A stretch of 64,000 nucleotides of DNA from Rubrivirga sp. SAORIC476 (GCF_002283555.1 NZ_MVOI01000004.1:1-64000); one strand, 5' to 3'. Shown: positions 34,990 to 46,156, numbered from the stretch's first letter. The notes: generated by a model not told the origin, from the letters alone. Numbers and translations: made by a program.

Positions 34990-37398
34990 ATGGAAACCCC
35001 GACCCTGACCTCCTCCGGCACGACGCCCGCCTGGGCGCTGAAGCCGTTCCGCACCGCCGCCGTGCTCGGCGCCGGCGTCATGGGCAGCCAGATCGCCGCC
35101 CACCTCGCCAACGCTGGCCTCCACGTCCTCCTGCTGGACGTCACCCCCGAGTCCATCGGGAAGGAGGGCCCCAAGAACAGCCTGGTGGAGGGCGCCTTCA
35201 AGGCGGCCACCAAGATGAAGCCCGACCCGTTTTTCACCGCTGAGGCCCAGAAGCGGATCACGCTCGGCAACTTCGACGACGACTTCGACAAGATCGGCGA
35301 GGCCGACTGGGTGATCGAGGTGGTCGTCGAGCGGATGGACATCAAGCAGCAGGTGATGGCGCGCATCGAGAAGGCCGCCAGCGACACGGCGGTCATCTCG
35401 ACCAATACGTCGGGCCTGCCCATCGGGGAGATCGCGGAGGGCCGCTCGGACGCGTTCAAGGCGCGTTTCCTGGGCACCCACTTCTTCAACCCGCCGCGCT
35501 ACCTCAAGCTGTTCGAGGTCATCCCGACGCCGGACACCGACCCGGCCGTGCTGGACCGCGTCGCGGCGTTCGCCCGCGTCCACCTCGGCAAGGGCATCGT
35601 CATCGCCAAGGACACGCCCAACTTCATCGGCAACCGCATCGGCACGTACGCCATGCTGGGCGCCGTCGAGCAGTTCGAGTCCGGCGACTACTCGATCGAG
35701 GAGATTGACGCGCTGACGGGTCAGTTGATCGGCCACGCCAAGAGCGCCACCTTCCGCACGGCCGACGTGGTCGGACTGGACACACTCCGCCACGTCACGG
35801 CCAACCTCTACGACGCCATCCCGGACGACGAGTCGCGCGACCGTTTCCTGGTCCCGGACGTGCTCCAGCGGCTGGTCGACCTGAAGTACCTCGGCGCCAA
35901 GTCGAAGGCGGGCTTCTACAAGAAGGAGGGCAAGGTCATCAAGTCGTTCGACCCGGCCACCGGCGAGTACGCCGACCCGAAGGAGGTCGGCTTTGACGCC
36001 AAGTCGTTCCGTGGCGGCTCGCTCGCCGAGACGCTCCGCAACCTGTGGGCCGACGACGGTCGCGCGGGCCAGTTCTTCCGTACGACCACGCTCGACCTGA
36101 TCGGCTACACCGCCCGTCGGACGCCCGAGATCTCGGACTCGCCTGCCAACATCGACCGCGCGCTCCAGTGGGGCTTCGGCTGGGAGATGGGGCCCTATGA
36201 GATGTGGGACGTGCTCGGCATCGACACGGTCCGCGACGCACTCGCGGAGCACGACATCGCCGTCCCGGACTGGGTCGCGGACGTGCCTGCCGAGGGCTTC
36301 TACCGCGAGACCGAGGCGGGCATGCCGCAGGTCTGGATGCCCGGCACCGGCGAGGTGGCCGACGACCCGCGCCCGGCCGACGAGTGGGGCCTGACGTTCC
36401 TCAAGCAGGACGAGGCCAACACGCTGTGGCAGAACGACGACGCGGCGCTCCTCGACGTGGGCGATGGCGTGGCCGTGTTCGAGTTCCGCTCGAAGTCCAA
36501 CAGCCTCGGCCAGGAGGTCATCACGGGCGTGATGGAGGCCATCGACAAGGTCGAGAACGACCGCGACCTGCGCGGCATGATCATCGGCAACGAGGGCTCC
36601 AACTTCTCCGTCGGCGCCAACCTCGGCGAGGTCGCGATGGCGGTGATGATGGGCCAGCTCGACGAGCTCGGGCCGTTCATCGAGGCGTTCCAGAAGGCCG
36701 TCTTCAAGATCCGCTACGCCACCAAGCCGGTCGTCGTGACCACGCATCAGCGCGTGCTGGGCGGCGGCTGCGAGATGACGATGGCGTGCCCGAACCCCGT
36801 GCTCGCGGCCGAGACCTACATGGGCCTCGTCGAGCTGGGCGTCGGCCTGATCCCGGCCGGCGGCGGCACCACCATGATGACCGCGCGGGCCGCCGAACTG
36901 GCGACCGACGCGAGCTTCCCGTCCGAGGTGCAGCCGTGGCTGCGTCAGCACTTCGAGCAGATCGCGATGGCGAAGGTGGCCGAGAGCGCCGGGCAGGCGC
37001 GGGCGATGAACTTCGTCGGCGAGGACGCGATCATCGTGATGAACGACGCGCGGCGCTTCCACGTCGCCAAGCAGGAGGTGCTGCGGCTCAGCGAGCAGGG
37101 CTACCTGCCGCCGGCCGTTCGCTCCAACATCATGGTGCTCGGCGCGCCGGGCCGGGCCCAGTTCGACGTCGCGCTGGAGCAGTTCGTCAAGGGCAACTAC
37201 ATCTCCGAGTACGACCGCTTCCTGGCCCAGCGCCTCGCCTGGGTGATGACTGGTGGCGACCTCTCGGCCCCCGCCGAGGTGCACGAGGACTACCTCCTGG
37301 AGCTCGAGCGCGAGGTCTTCCTGTCGCTCCTGGGCGAGGAGAAGACCCAGGCGCGCATCCAGAGCATCCTCACGACCAACAAGCCTCTCCGGAACTAG
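34990..37398 (+). CDS. fadN: Fused 3-hydroxyacyl-CoA dehydrogenase / enoyl-CoA hydratase (FadN type)
   Basis: An 802-residue bifunctional enzyme for the middle steps of beta-oxidation. The dehydrogenase comes first: NAD-binding GAGVMG (27-32), TNTSGLPI, FLGTHFFNPPRY and NFIGNRIGTY, followed by the hydroxyacyl-CoA C-terminal domain. The hydratase/isomerase domain is C-terminal (about 480-800), with FSVGANLGEVAM and GGGCEMTMAC for the oxyanion hole. This order is that of B. subtilis FadN, the reverse of E. coli FadB. Length agrees with FadN (about 790). It is flanked by the dehydrogenase and thiolase genes. Confidence 0.94.
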   Translation: METPTLTSSGTTPAWALKPFRTAAVLGAGVMGSQIAAHLANAGLHVLLLDVTPESIGKEGPKNSLVEGAFKAATKMKPDPFFTAEAQKRITLGNFDDDFDKIGEADWVIEVVVERMDIKQQVMARIEKAASDTAVISTNTSGLPIGEIAEGRSDAFKARFLGTHFFNPPRYLKLFEVIPTPDTDPAVLDRVAAFARVHLGKGIVIAKDTPNFIGNRIGTYAMLGAVEQFESGDYSIEEIDALTGQLIGHAKSATFRTADVVGLDTLRHVTANLYDAIPDDESRDRFLVPDVLQRLVDLKYLGAKSKAGFYKKEGKVIKSFDPATGEYADPKEVGFDAKSFRGGSLAETLRNLWADDGRAGQFFRTTTLDLIGYTARRTPEISDSPANIDRALQWGFGWEMGPYEMWDVLGIDTVRDALAEHDIAVPDWVADVPAEGFYRETEAGMPQVWMPGTGEVADDPRPADEWGLTFLKQDEANTLWQNDDAALLDVGDGVAVFEFRSKSNSLGQEVITGVMEAIDKVENDRDLRGMIIGNEGSNFSVGANLGEVAMAVMMGQLDELGPFIEAFQKAVFKIRYATKPVVVTTHQRVLGGGCEMTMACPNPVLAAETYMGLVELGVGLIPAGGGTTMMTARAAELATDASFPSEVQPWLRQHFEQIAMAKVAESAGQARAMNFVGEDAIIVMNDARRFHVAKQEVLRLSEQGYLPPAVRSNIMVLGAPGRAQFDVALEQFVKGNYISEYDRFLAQRLAWVMTGGDLSAPAEVHEDYLLELEREVFLSLLGEEKTQARIQSILTTNKPLRN

Positions 37399-37486
37399 GA
37401 CGTGGGACGTGGAGCGTGGGCAGAGATCGTTGACCGATGACTGTGCCCTGCTCCCCCTACGCACCACGAACCACGCACTACGAACC
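37399..37486. repeat. CGTGG/CCACG-rich intergenic repeat
   Basis: The 88-nt gap before the thiolase gene begins with repeated ACGTGG words (GGACGTGGGACGTGGAGCG) and ends with their complements (CACCACGAACCACGCAC), so the RNA can fold back on itself imperfectly. It resembles the inverted repeat in the other gap of this operon in position, not in sequence. Confidence 0.5.
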
Positions 37487-38680
<1,194 letters not shown>

Positions 38681-38693
38681 ATCCAGGCGCTCC

Positions 38694-38774
38694 GCCTCGG
38701 TCGCCCCACCGGAGCACCGAGGCAGCTGACCGCAACGCGAGCGGCCCCGCCCCTCCGAGGAGAGGCGGGGCCGC
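38694..38774 (+). terminator. Paired hairpins after fadA
   Basis: The first stem is GCCTCGGT/ACCGAGGC (38694-38701 with 38716-38723); the second GCGGCCCCGCC/GGCGGGGCCGC (38741-38751 with 38764-38774). They separate fadA from the convergent 38827-41031 gene and can act in both directions. No T-run follows either. Confidence 0.65.
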
Positions 38775-38826
38775 TGTGGGTCAGTCTGCAGGACGCGATT
38801 CGGGACGTCCGCGTCGCGTCTGGACG

Positions 38827-41031
38827 CTAGTTGCTGAACGGATACGTGACCGACTCCGAGTAGCTGAGCGTTCCGGTCCACGTCTCGACCACCTCGCCGC
38901 CGCGCCGGAGCGTCACCGTGTAGTCCGCGGGGCCCTGGTCGCACGCCGTGTAGTAGTTGACTCGGATGCCGTAGTCGCCCTGCGGCGCCGTCCCGGTCCA
39001 GACGATGTTCTCGACCGTCTCGGGCGTGGCCTGGCAGGACCGCCGGGCGTCGACGTCGAGGACTCCGCCCGAGGGCACGCTGGTGTTCTGGTAGGAGACT
39101 TCGTCGCCGGCGGGGTCCGTTACGTACAGGTCGAGGTCCACCGGCGTGCTCCACTGGAGCGTGACCTGAACGTCACCGGTCAGGATCACCGTCCCGTCGA
39201 CCTCGATCGTCTCCGACGTACCACCGACGTTGGACCAGAGGCCGTCGCGCTGCGAGCGGAGTTGGAGAACACCCCGGCGGGTCAGGCCGAGTCGTGTCCG
39301 AGCGCCCCCGCCGCTGGTCAGCGCCGACCAGATCACGTTTCCTCCCGAACCGTAGGCCACGAAGTTGCCGTCGGACGTCACGGAGACGCTCGTGATCTGG
39401 CTGTAGCTGGAGGTCACGGACTCGAGTCCCCAGACGTACCCGTTGTCAGCCGTGTAGACGACGACGTTGCCGTCGTCCTGGAAGATCATGTAGTGCGTCC
39501 ACGACTCGTTGTAGTACCGCTGGCCCCGGACGAGATCCGTGCCGGCCAGGAGCGGAAACATCGTCGCGCCGCCGCCGACCATGCCGCCCTCGACGGTCGC
39601 CCCAGCCGTCTGGACCGTCACCTCGGCAGAGACGGCGCTGGCGGTGAACGCCGCGCTCCCGGTCCCGGCGACGTCGAGCGTGCAGCCGCCGAGGAGCGCA
39701 GGCGTGGTGACCCCCGCTGCGACACACGCGGCCCGCGCGCGGTCGCGCTGGGTCGGGTTGAGGTCCGTCAGCAGGAGCGGTTCGGTGGACGTCCCGTTCT
39801 GGTTGTAGGTCGCGGTGCTGGAGCCGCCCGCGTAGCGGAAGAGCGACTCGCTGGCGGTGATGCGCCAGCTGTCACCGAACTGGCTGTACAGGGCCTCGAA
39901 GGCGAGCGGTGACGTGAGGACGCTGCCGCCGCGAACCCGCATGTCGTTGGCGCCATTGCCGTCGAGGTCGCCGATGAGGCCCGAGAAGCCCATCGACCCG
40001 CTGCCGCCGCGGGCCACGCCCACGTCGATGTGCGAGCCCGCGAACGCGCGGACGCCGACGGTGAACCCACTGGCCCACGTGATCCGGTACGACGCCGTCC
40101 CGCCACCGCTGACCTCGCAGATGGAGCCGCCACCTGGCAGCACGGTCGGCGTCCCGGACGCGACCTCGACGCGGGAGTCGCCGACGTAGACGACAGGGCC
40201 GGGCTCCAGGTAAACTCCGACCCGCGTTCCGGCGACGTTCAGCGCGACCGCCTTGTTGACGGTCACGCGCGGGTTGCTTTCCCACGGCTGCTGACGGGAC
40301 TGGACCACCACCTCGCCGTCGTTGGACGCCAGGAGCAAGAACTCGCCCGCGGCCTGGAAATCGTAGACCGTGCCGTCTGGCGTCGAGATGTGGACGTCGC
40401 CCCACGAGTTCGCGCCCGGGAGCGCCGCGCAGGCGTTGGCCGGGGCCTCGGCGGTCGGCTCGGTCTCGACTACTGATCCGTTGAGGACCACCGTGGCGCT
40501 CCGGAGGTTGTTCTGGTTGGCGCAGTCGTCCATCTGCGTCACGACGATTCGGTTCCGGCCCGTCGCGAGGTAGCGGGCGAGGTCGGCCGTGCCGGTGCCG
40601 CCCAGCTTCACGTAGCTGCCCTCGTCCACGATGCCCTGCGGGTGGTCCGCGTTGAACACGGTCACGCGCGACCCGTCGTCCATCCCGTCGAACGCGATGG
40701 TGAACGTGTTGACCTGCCCGTTGGCCGGGACGTCGACGAACGTCTGGAAGTAGGTGAAGTCCACCGCCTGGAAGCAGGCGACGGTCGAGCTCTCACTGAA
40801 GCCGATGGTCTCCGGATTCGGGGCCGGACCCCAGTTCGGGTCGCTCTCCGCTGGAATGGTGGCGAGCGCGTAGAAGGCAGGGTTGCCGTGTTCGTTGCCG
40901 TGGGCGATGCTCGAAGCATCCAGGTGCCCCTGGCCGCGGTTCATCTGCCAGTCGCTGCGCGTCTGAGCGGAGGCAGGCGAGGCCGCGAGGGCGACCGCCG
41001 CGAGGAGGAGAGTAAGTAGGGAAATACGCAT
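38827..41031 (-). CDS. Secreted VWD / B-lectin / DUF2135-like protein
   Basis: A 734-residue exported protein with a signal peptide (1-23, ending ASAQ). Residues about 60-185 form a jelly-roll-like beta region. A von Willebrand D-type domain follows (about 208-400: SWGDVHISTPDGTVYDF, GLIGDLDGNGANDM). Next is a mannose-binding bulb-lectin-type domain (about 496-602) with an intact QxDxNxVxY site at 518-526 and a partial second one at 552-560. The end (about 622-730) resembles DUF2135 (STPVDLDLYVTDPAGDEVSY, GDYGIRVNYY). The combination suggests carbohydrate binding or adhesion. No sorting domain is obvious. It stands alone. Confidence 0.83.
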   Translation of the reverse strand: MRISLLTLLLAAVALAASPASAQTRSDWQMNRGQGHLDASSIAHGNEHGNPAFYALATIPAESDPNWGPAPNPETIGFSESSTVACFQAVDFTYFQTFVDVPANGQVNTFTIAFDGMDDGSRVTVFNADHPQGIVDEGSYVKLGGTGTADLARYLATGRNRIVVTQMDDCANQNNLRSATVVLNGSVVETEPTAEAPANACAALPGANSWGDVHISTPDGTVYDFQAAGEFLLLASNDGEVVVQSRQQPWESNPRVTVNKAVALNVAGTRVGVYLEPGPVVYVGDSRVEVASGTPTVLPGGGSICEVSGGGTASYRITWASGFTVGVRAFAGSHIDVGVARGGSGSMGFSGLIGDLDGNGANDMRVRGGSVLTSPLAFEALYSQFGDSWRITASESLFRYAGGSSTATYNQNGTSTEPLLLTDLNPTQRDRARAACVAAGVTTPALLGGCTLDVAGTGSAAFTASAVSAEVTVQTAGATVEGGMVGGGATMFPLLAGTDLVRGQRYYNESWTHYMIFQDDGNVVVYTADNGYVWGLESVTSSYSQITSVSVTSDGNFVAYGSGGNVIWSALTSGGGARTRLGLTRRGVLQLRSQRDGLWSNVGGTSETIEVDGTVILTGDVQVTLQWSTPVDLDLYVTDPAGDEVSYQNTSVPSGGVLDVDARRSCQATPETVENIVWTGTAPQGDYGIRVNYYTACDQGPADYTVTLRRGGEVVETWTGTLSYSESVTYPFSN

Positions 41032-41299
41032 CGCGATGGGGAAGGGGAGCGTGTGAGCGGGAGGTCACGGGGCGATCCCGGACGAAGCCGGGGCGCACCT
41101 GACGGAGGCGGAAGACCGCCTTCGCTTCTCAATCCGTCAGCGTCGCGTACCGACTGCCACAGGGCCCAAAAAAATGTGCGCCCCCGTCCATCTCGGCGCT
41201 CCTTCGCGGGGGAGCCGACCCGTACCTGGCGAGGAGCGAGCAGGACGTGCTCCCCAGACCTGAGGCCGTTACCTTTTCTGAGCCCCATTCGCTCCCCAC

Positions 41300-41851
41300 G
41301 TGGACGCATCTGACACTCTTGCCCTGATCAACGCCGTCCGAGGCGGTGACGACCGTGCGGCAGATGTCCTGTTCTCGAGGGTGTACGGCGACCTGCGCCG
41401 CATCGCACAGCGCCGCATCTCGTCGCAGAGGGGCCCGGTGACGCTCTCGGCCACCGGGCTCGTCCACGAGGCGTACGTCAAGATGGTCGATGGCGGCGAC
41501 TGGGTCGACCGGTCTCACTTCCTGGCGGTCGCGGCGCGGGCGATGCGCGAAATCCTGATCGATCGCGCGCGGGCGCGGAGCGCGGCCAAGCGAGGCGGCG
41601 GTGCCCGCCCGGTCACGCTCGACGCCGACCTCGTCGGCGCCGAGAACGATGTCCTCGATCAGGTGCTGGCCCTCGACTTCGCGCTGGGGCGTCTCGCCGA
41701 GCGGGACGCCGATCTCGCCCAGATCGTGGAACTGCGCTTCTTCGGTGGCTTGGAGGTGGAGGAGGCCGCCCAGGTGCAGGGGGTGTCCGTGCGGACCGCA
41801 GCGCGCCGGTGGGCGCGGGCCAAGGCGCACCTCCACGCGCTTCTCGCTTGA
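41300..41851 (+). CDS. ECF-type RNA polymerase sigma factor
   Basis: A 183-residue sigma factor of the TIGR02999-like ECF group common in Planctomycetes and Rhodothermota. Region 2 covers about 15-95 (LFSRVYGDLRRIAQRR, LVHEAYVKM, FLAVAARAMREILIDRARAR), region 4 about 125-180 (IVELRFFGGLEVEEAAQ, SVRTAARRWARAKAHL). The start is GTG 41300. The stop overlaps the start of a Ser/Thr kinase gene by one base (TGATG), the arrangement expected when the kinase controls the sigma factor. Confidence 0.92.
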   Translation: MDASDTLALINAVRGGDDRAADVLFSRVYGDLRRIAQRRISSQRGPVTLSATGLVHEAYVKMVDGGDWVDRSHFLAVAARAMREILIDRARARSAAKRGGGARPVTLDADLVGAENDVLDQVLALDFALGRLAERDADLAQIVELRFFGGLEVEEAAQVQGVSVRTAARRWARAKAHLHALLA

Positions 41852-44292
41852 TGTCCGCCCGCTCTGCCGACACCGGTCCCGATTGGGTCGCCCTCGACGC
41901 GGCCCTCGACCAGGCTCTCGACATGAACGAGAGCGAGCGGGACGGCTTTCTCGCGTCGCTCGACCCTGCGCTACGAGCAGCCCTGGACCCACTGCTCCGT
42001 GACGCGCTGCGCGCCGACTCGTTTCTGGAGCGGGCCGAGGCCATGCTCGCCCCCCTGGTGTGCGCACCCGAGGCGGTGGTGGAAGAGGGCGTCCGCGTTG
42101 GACCCTATCGCATCGACGCCCTGATCGGGGAGGGGGGGATGGGGCGGGTGTACCGCGCCCACCGTGCCGACGGTGCCTTCGACCAGACGGTTGCCCTCAA
42201 GGTGGTTCGCCAGTCGCTCGCGCTCGCCGGGACCGACGTGGCCGCCCGGCTCCGGTGCGAGCGCGACTTCCTCGCCACCCTCGATCACCCCGGCATCGCC
42301 CGCCTCATCGACGGCGGCGAGACGAGCGACGGCGTGCCCTACCTCGTCACTGAGTTCGTCGACGGCGCACCGATCACGACCTGGGCCGACGCCCACGCGC
42401 TCGTCGTCCGCGACCGGGTCCGTCTCGTGGCCGAGGTGGCCCGGGCCGTGGACCATGCCCACCGTCGGTTCGTGGTACACCGCGACCTCAAACCGTCGAA
42501 CGTGCTCGTGACGGAGCGTGACGGCGCGCCGCGGCCGGTCGTCCTCGACTTCGGCATCGCGAAGCTGCTGGCGGAGGCCGAGGAAGGGACGGGCGCGTTC
42601 CCGCTCACGCGCACCGGCATGCGGATGCTCACGCCGGCCTATGCGGCGCCCGAGTTGTTCGACTCGACGCTGGGCGTCACGGCCGCTGCCGACGTCTACG
42701 GCCTCGGTGCGCTGCTCTACGAGTTGCTGACGGGGGCGCGCCCTCACGGCGACGCGCCTGTCGTTCCCGTTACGGAGCCGACGCGTCCGTCGCAGGTGGT
42801 ACGCGAAGCCAGGGCGCAGCCGACATCGAGCACGGGGGCGCTCGCCCGCTCGCTGCGGGGCGACCTGGATGTGATCTGCCTGAAGGCGCTCCACCCGGAC
42901 CCGGCCCGGCGCTACCCCAGCGCAGCCGACCTCGCGGTCGACCTGGAGCGCCACCTGGACGGTCGCCCCGTCGAGGCGCGACCGGACTCTCTGTGGTACG
43001 TCGCCGGACGATTCGCGCGGCGCAACCGGGCTGCCGTCGCCGCCGGAGCGCTGGCACTTCTCTTCCTCGTGGGAGGGCTCGTGATTTCGCTGGTCTCACT
43101 CAACGCTGAGCGGGCCGCGCACGCCGAGGCCGAGGCCGAGGCGCGGCGCGCCACCGAGTCGGTCGCCCTGCTCTCCGATGTCTTCCTGGAATCCGATCCC
43201 TACCACGCCGGCCAGGACGTGACCGTCCGCGAGGTCCTCGGTACCGCCCTCGACCGTGTGCGCACCATGAGCACGCCTGAAACGCGGAGCCGAATGCTGG
43301 TCATGTTCGGCCATCTCCACAACCAGTGGGGGGAGTTCAGCCAGAGCGAGGACCTCTACCGCGAGGCCGCCCAGGCTGCCAGCGGCGGGTCGGTGGAGCA
43401 ACAGGCAGAGGCGCGCTACGGCCTCGGGCGCTCGCTCGGAGCGCAGGGGCGGTACCGCGAGGCGCTCCCCCTCTTCGAACAGGTCTACGCCGACCTCGCC
43501 ACCGAGTCCGACCTGGTGCCGCTGCGGTTTCGCGTCCTCCGAGACGTCGCCTGGATTCAGCGCGAACAGGGGAACGTGCAGGGCGCCATCCGAACCGCAG
43601 AGCGAGCCGTAGAGATCGGGCGAGCGCTCGACGAAGAGGAGACGTCGTTGGCCCTGTACGAGTTGGCCTCGACCCTCCTGGCTGCCGGACGCGCCGACGT
43701 GGCGCTGCCGTTCGCCCAGGAGGTCTATGATATCGACACGCGACTGTTCGGGCGCCTGCACGCCGAGTCGGCGCACGCCATCGGACTGCTCGGCGAGGTC
43801 CAGTACCGCCTCAGCCACCTCGACGAGGCGGCGAGGCTCCAGTCGGACGCCCTCGCCATCCAGCGGCGCGCGCTCGGGAGACAGCATCCCTACACGGCGC
43901 AAGCGCACGTGGCGCTCGCCCGGACCCTGCTCGCGGCAGGGGACGCCCGAGGCGGGGTCGCCCAGGCCGACTCCGCCCTGGCCCTCGCGGCGGGTATCCG
44001 CGCCGACTCGTCGTTGTGGCAGTCCGTGCTGGGCATCCGCGCGGCGGCGCTCAACCAGGCCGGGCGGTTCGTCGAGGCGGAGCAGGTGGCCCGCGAAGGA
44101 CTCGGGTGGGTTCCGCAGGAGGACCCCGCCGGCACCGTGGAGTTGGACGCGCACTGGGCACTCGCCCGGCTTGGCCAGGGGAGAGCGGTGTCTCCCTCGC
44201 TCCGCGCGACGATGGAGGCGCTCGACCGGTCCGACCCGCTGCTGAGCCGCCTCCACGCGCGGCTGACCCAACTCCAGGGCGGCTCGCGCTGA
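41851..44292 (+). CDS. Membrane Ser/Thr protein kinase with periplasmic TPR-like region
   Basis: An 813-residue Hanks-type kinase. Glycine loop GEGGMGRVY (93-101), Lys117, HRDLKPSN (210-217) and DFG (233-235) are all intact. One transmembrane helix (about 394-417) separates it from a C-terminal region of about 390 residues rich in TPR-like helices (GEFSQSEDLYREAAQAA, GRYREALPLFEQVYADL). The preceding ECF sigma gene overlaps it, so the kinase probably phosphorylates that sigma or a bound partner. The N-terminal 80 residues look helical. ATG 41851 is the start. Confidence 0.92.
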   Translation: MSARSADTGPDWVALDAALDQALDMNESERDGFLASLDPALRAALDPLLRDALRADSFLERAEAMLAPLVCAPEAVVEEGVRVGPYRIDALIGEGGMGRVYRAHRADGAFDQTVALKVVRQSLALAGTDVAARLRCERDFLATLDHPGIARLIDGGETSDGVPYLVTEFVDGAPITTWADAHALVVRDRVRLVAEVARAVDHAHRRFVVHRDLKPSNVLVTERDGAPRPVVLDFGIAKLLAEAEEGTGAFPLTRTGMRMLTPAYAAPELFDSTLGVTAAADVYGLGALLYELLTGARPHGDAPVVPVTEPTRPSQVVREARAQPTSSTGALARSLRGDLDVICLKALHPDPARRYPSAADLAVDLERHLDGRPVEARPDSLWYVAGRFARRNRAAVAAGALALLFLVGGLVISLVSLNAERAAHAEAEAEARRATESVALLSDVFLESDPYHAGQDVTVREVLGTALDRVRTMSTPETRSRMLVMFGHLHNQWGEFSQSEDLYREAAQAASGGSVEQQAEARYGLGRSLGAQGRYREALPLFEQVYADLATESDLVPLRFRVLRDVAWIQREQGNVQGAIRTAERAVEIGRALDEEETSLALYELASTLLAAGRADVALPFAQEVYDIDTRLFGRLHAESAHAIGLLGEVQYRLSHLDEAARLQSDALAIQRRALGRQHPYTAQAHVALARTLLAAGDARGGVAQADSALALAAGIRADSSLWQSVLGIRAAALNQAGRFVEAEQVAREGLGWVPQEDPAGTVELDAHWALARLGQGRAVSPSLRATMEALDRSDPLLSRLHARLTQLQGGSR

Positions 44293-44575
44293 CTGGGCCT
44301 GCCTCGGTCGGGCTGTGAGGGCACCGAGACGGAGAGGCCGGTCGTCAGTACTGGGCCGTGAGCGGCGCCGCCACCCACCCTGAGGGTCACGTTGACGTCT
44401 GAGGAGCGGCCGACTCGGGCGTCACGTCGAGCCGGAGCGAGTTGGGCAGGGACGGACCGCAGAGGCCCGGAGCCACCCGGACGATCTGGGGGGGCGCGGG
44501 GGAGTGCGTGGGGGAATGGCCGCTCGGAGCGGACGGCGCTAATCTCCGGGTTTCCTATCGCCCCGACCTATACGC

Positions 44576-46156
44576 ATGGACCCCACTGCTGCCCCCGCGC
44601 CCGCGCCCTCTCAGACTGGCATCCTCGGCTGGATCGAGCGCGTCGGCAACCGACTGCCCGACCCGGTCTTCCTGTTCCTCTACCTGATCGGCGGGCTCGT
44701 CGGCATCAGCCTGATCGCGTCGTGGTTCGACTGGTCGGCGCTGCACCCGACGAGCGTCGGGGACGACGGGGCGCCGTTGGTGATCGCAGCGGAGAGCCTC
44801 TTGTCGGCCGCGAACATCCAGCGGCTGTGGGTCGAGATGCCGACGACGTTTACCCACTTCCACCCCCTGGGCTACGTCCTCGTGGTGATGCTGGGCGCGG
44901 GCGTCGCCGAGCGGACGGGCCTGTTCGGGACCGCCATGCGCGCGGCGGTCCGCAACGCGCCCACGCTGCTGCTGACGCCGGTCGTCGCGCTGGTCGCCAT
45001 GATGGGCAACCTGGCGGCCGACGCGGCCTACGTGGTGCTGATCCCGCTCGCGGCCGTGATCTACCACGCGGCCGGGCGTCATCCCATCGCCGGCATCGCG
45101 GCGTCGTTCGCGGGCGTCTCGGGCGGTTTCTCGGCCAACCTGCTGCCGGGCCAACTCGATGCATTGCTGTTCGGCATCACCCAGGAGGCGGTCGAGACCA
45201 TCGTGCCGACCTGGGAGGCCAACATCGCGGGCAACTGGTACTTCATCGCCGCGATGGTCTTCGTCTCGATCCCGGTGATCTGGTACGTGACCGACCGGAT
45301 CATCGAGCCGCGGCTGGGGACCTACGTGCCCGACGCCGACCACGCCGAAGACCCAGACGCCGATCAGGCCATCACGGCCGACGAGTCGAAGGGCCTGCGC
45401 TGGGCGGGGCTCGCCAGTCTCGCTGTGATCGCGCTCTGGGCCTTCTTCACCCTCGGGCCCGGCACGCCGCTGATCGACGAGGCCGCCACCCCCGAGGCGC
45501 GCCTGTCGCCGTTCTACCGGTCTCTCGTCGCCGGCTTCTTCGTGCTCTTCCTCGCGGCCGGGTGGGCCTACGGGCGCGCCGTCGGCATGGTGAAGAGCCA
45601 CCGCGACATCGTCAAGATGATGGCCGGCTCGATGGAGGACCTCGCCTACTACCTCGTGCTCGCGTTCGCGGCCGCCCACTTCGTGGCCATGTTCAACTGG
45701 TCCAACCTCGGCCTGATCGTGGCGGTGCACGGGGCCAACGGCCTGGAGCAGATGGCGCTGCCGACGCCGATCCTGCTGATGCTGATCGTGCTGTTCACCG
45801 GCGTCACGAACCTGTTCGTCGGGTCGGCCAGTGCCAAGTGGGCGCTGCTCGCGCCGGTGCTGGTGCCCATGCTGATGCTCGTCGGCATCAGCCCCGAGAT
45901 GACCACGGCTGCCTACCGCGTGGGCGACGGCGCGACCAACATCATCACGCCGCTGATGGTCTACTTCCCGCTGATCCTGATCTTCTGTCAGCGCTGGGTG
46001 AAGGGCTTCGGCCTGGGAAGCCTCGCGGCCCTCATGGTGCCGTACTCGTTCGGGCTGATGGTCGTCGGGCTCGTGCTCGTCGGGATGTGGGTGGCGTTCG
46101 ACATCCCGCTCGGACCGGGCGCGGCTGTCGAGTACGTGCTGCCGTCCGCCCCGTAG
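44576..46156 (+). CDS. AbgT-family transporter
   Basis: A 526-residue inner-membrane transporter with about 12 hydrophobic segments. Family marks include WIERVGNRLPDPVFLF at the start, GVAERTGLFG, FAGVSGGFSANLLPG, and near the end GDGATNIITPLMVYFPLI. AbgT proteins import p-aminobenzoyl-glutamate or export sulfonamides; the substrate here cannot be told. ATG 44576 is the start. The 283-nt gap before it (44293-44575) holds nothing I can assign. Confidence 0.92.
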   Translation: MDPTAAPAPAPSQTGILGWIERVGNRLPDPVFLFLYLIGGLVGISLIASWFDWSALHPTSVGDDGAPLVIAAESLLSAANIQRLWVEMPTTFTHFHPLGYVLVVMLGAGVAERTGLFGTAMRAAVRNAPTLLLTPVVALVAMMGNLAADAAYVVLIPLAAVIYHAAGRHPIAGIAASFAGVSGGFSANLLPGQLDALLFGITQEAVETIVPTWEANIAGNWYFIAAMVFVSIPVIWYVTDRIIEPRLGTYVPDADHAEDPDADQAITADESKGLRWAGLASLAVIALWAFFTLGPGTPLIDEAATPEARLSPFYRSLVAGFFVLFLAAGWAYGRAVGMVKSHRDIVKMMAGSMEDLAYYLVLAFAAAHFVAMFNWSNLGLIVAVHGANGLEQMALPTPILLMLIVLFTGVTNLFVGSASAKWALLAPVLVPMLMLVGISPEMTTAAYRVGDGATNIITPLMVYFPLILIFCQRWVKGFGLGSLAALMVPYSFGLMVVGLVLVGMWVAFDIPLGPGAAVEYVLPSAP

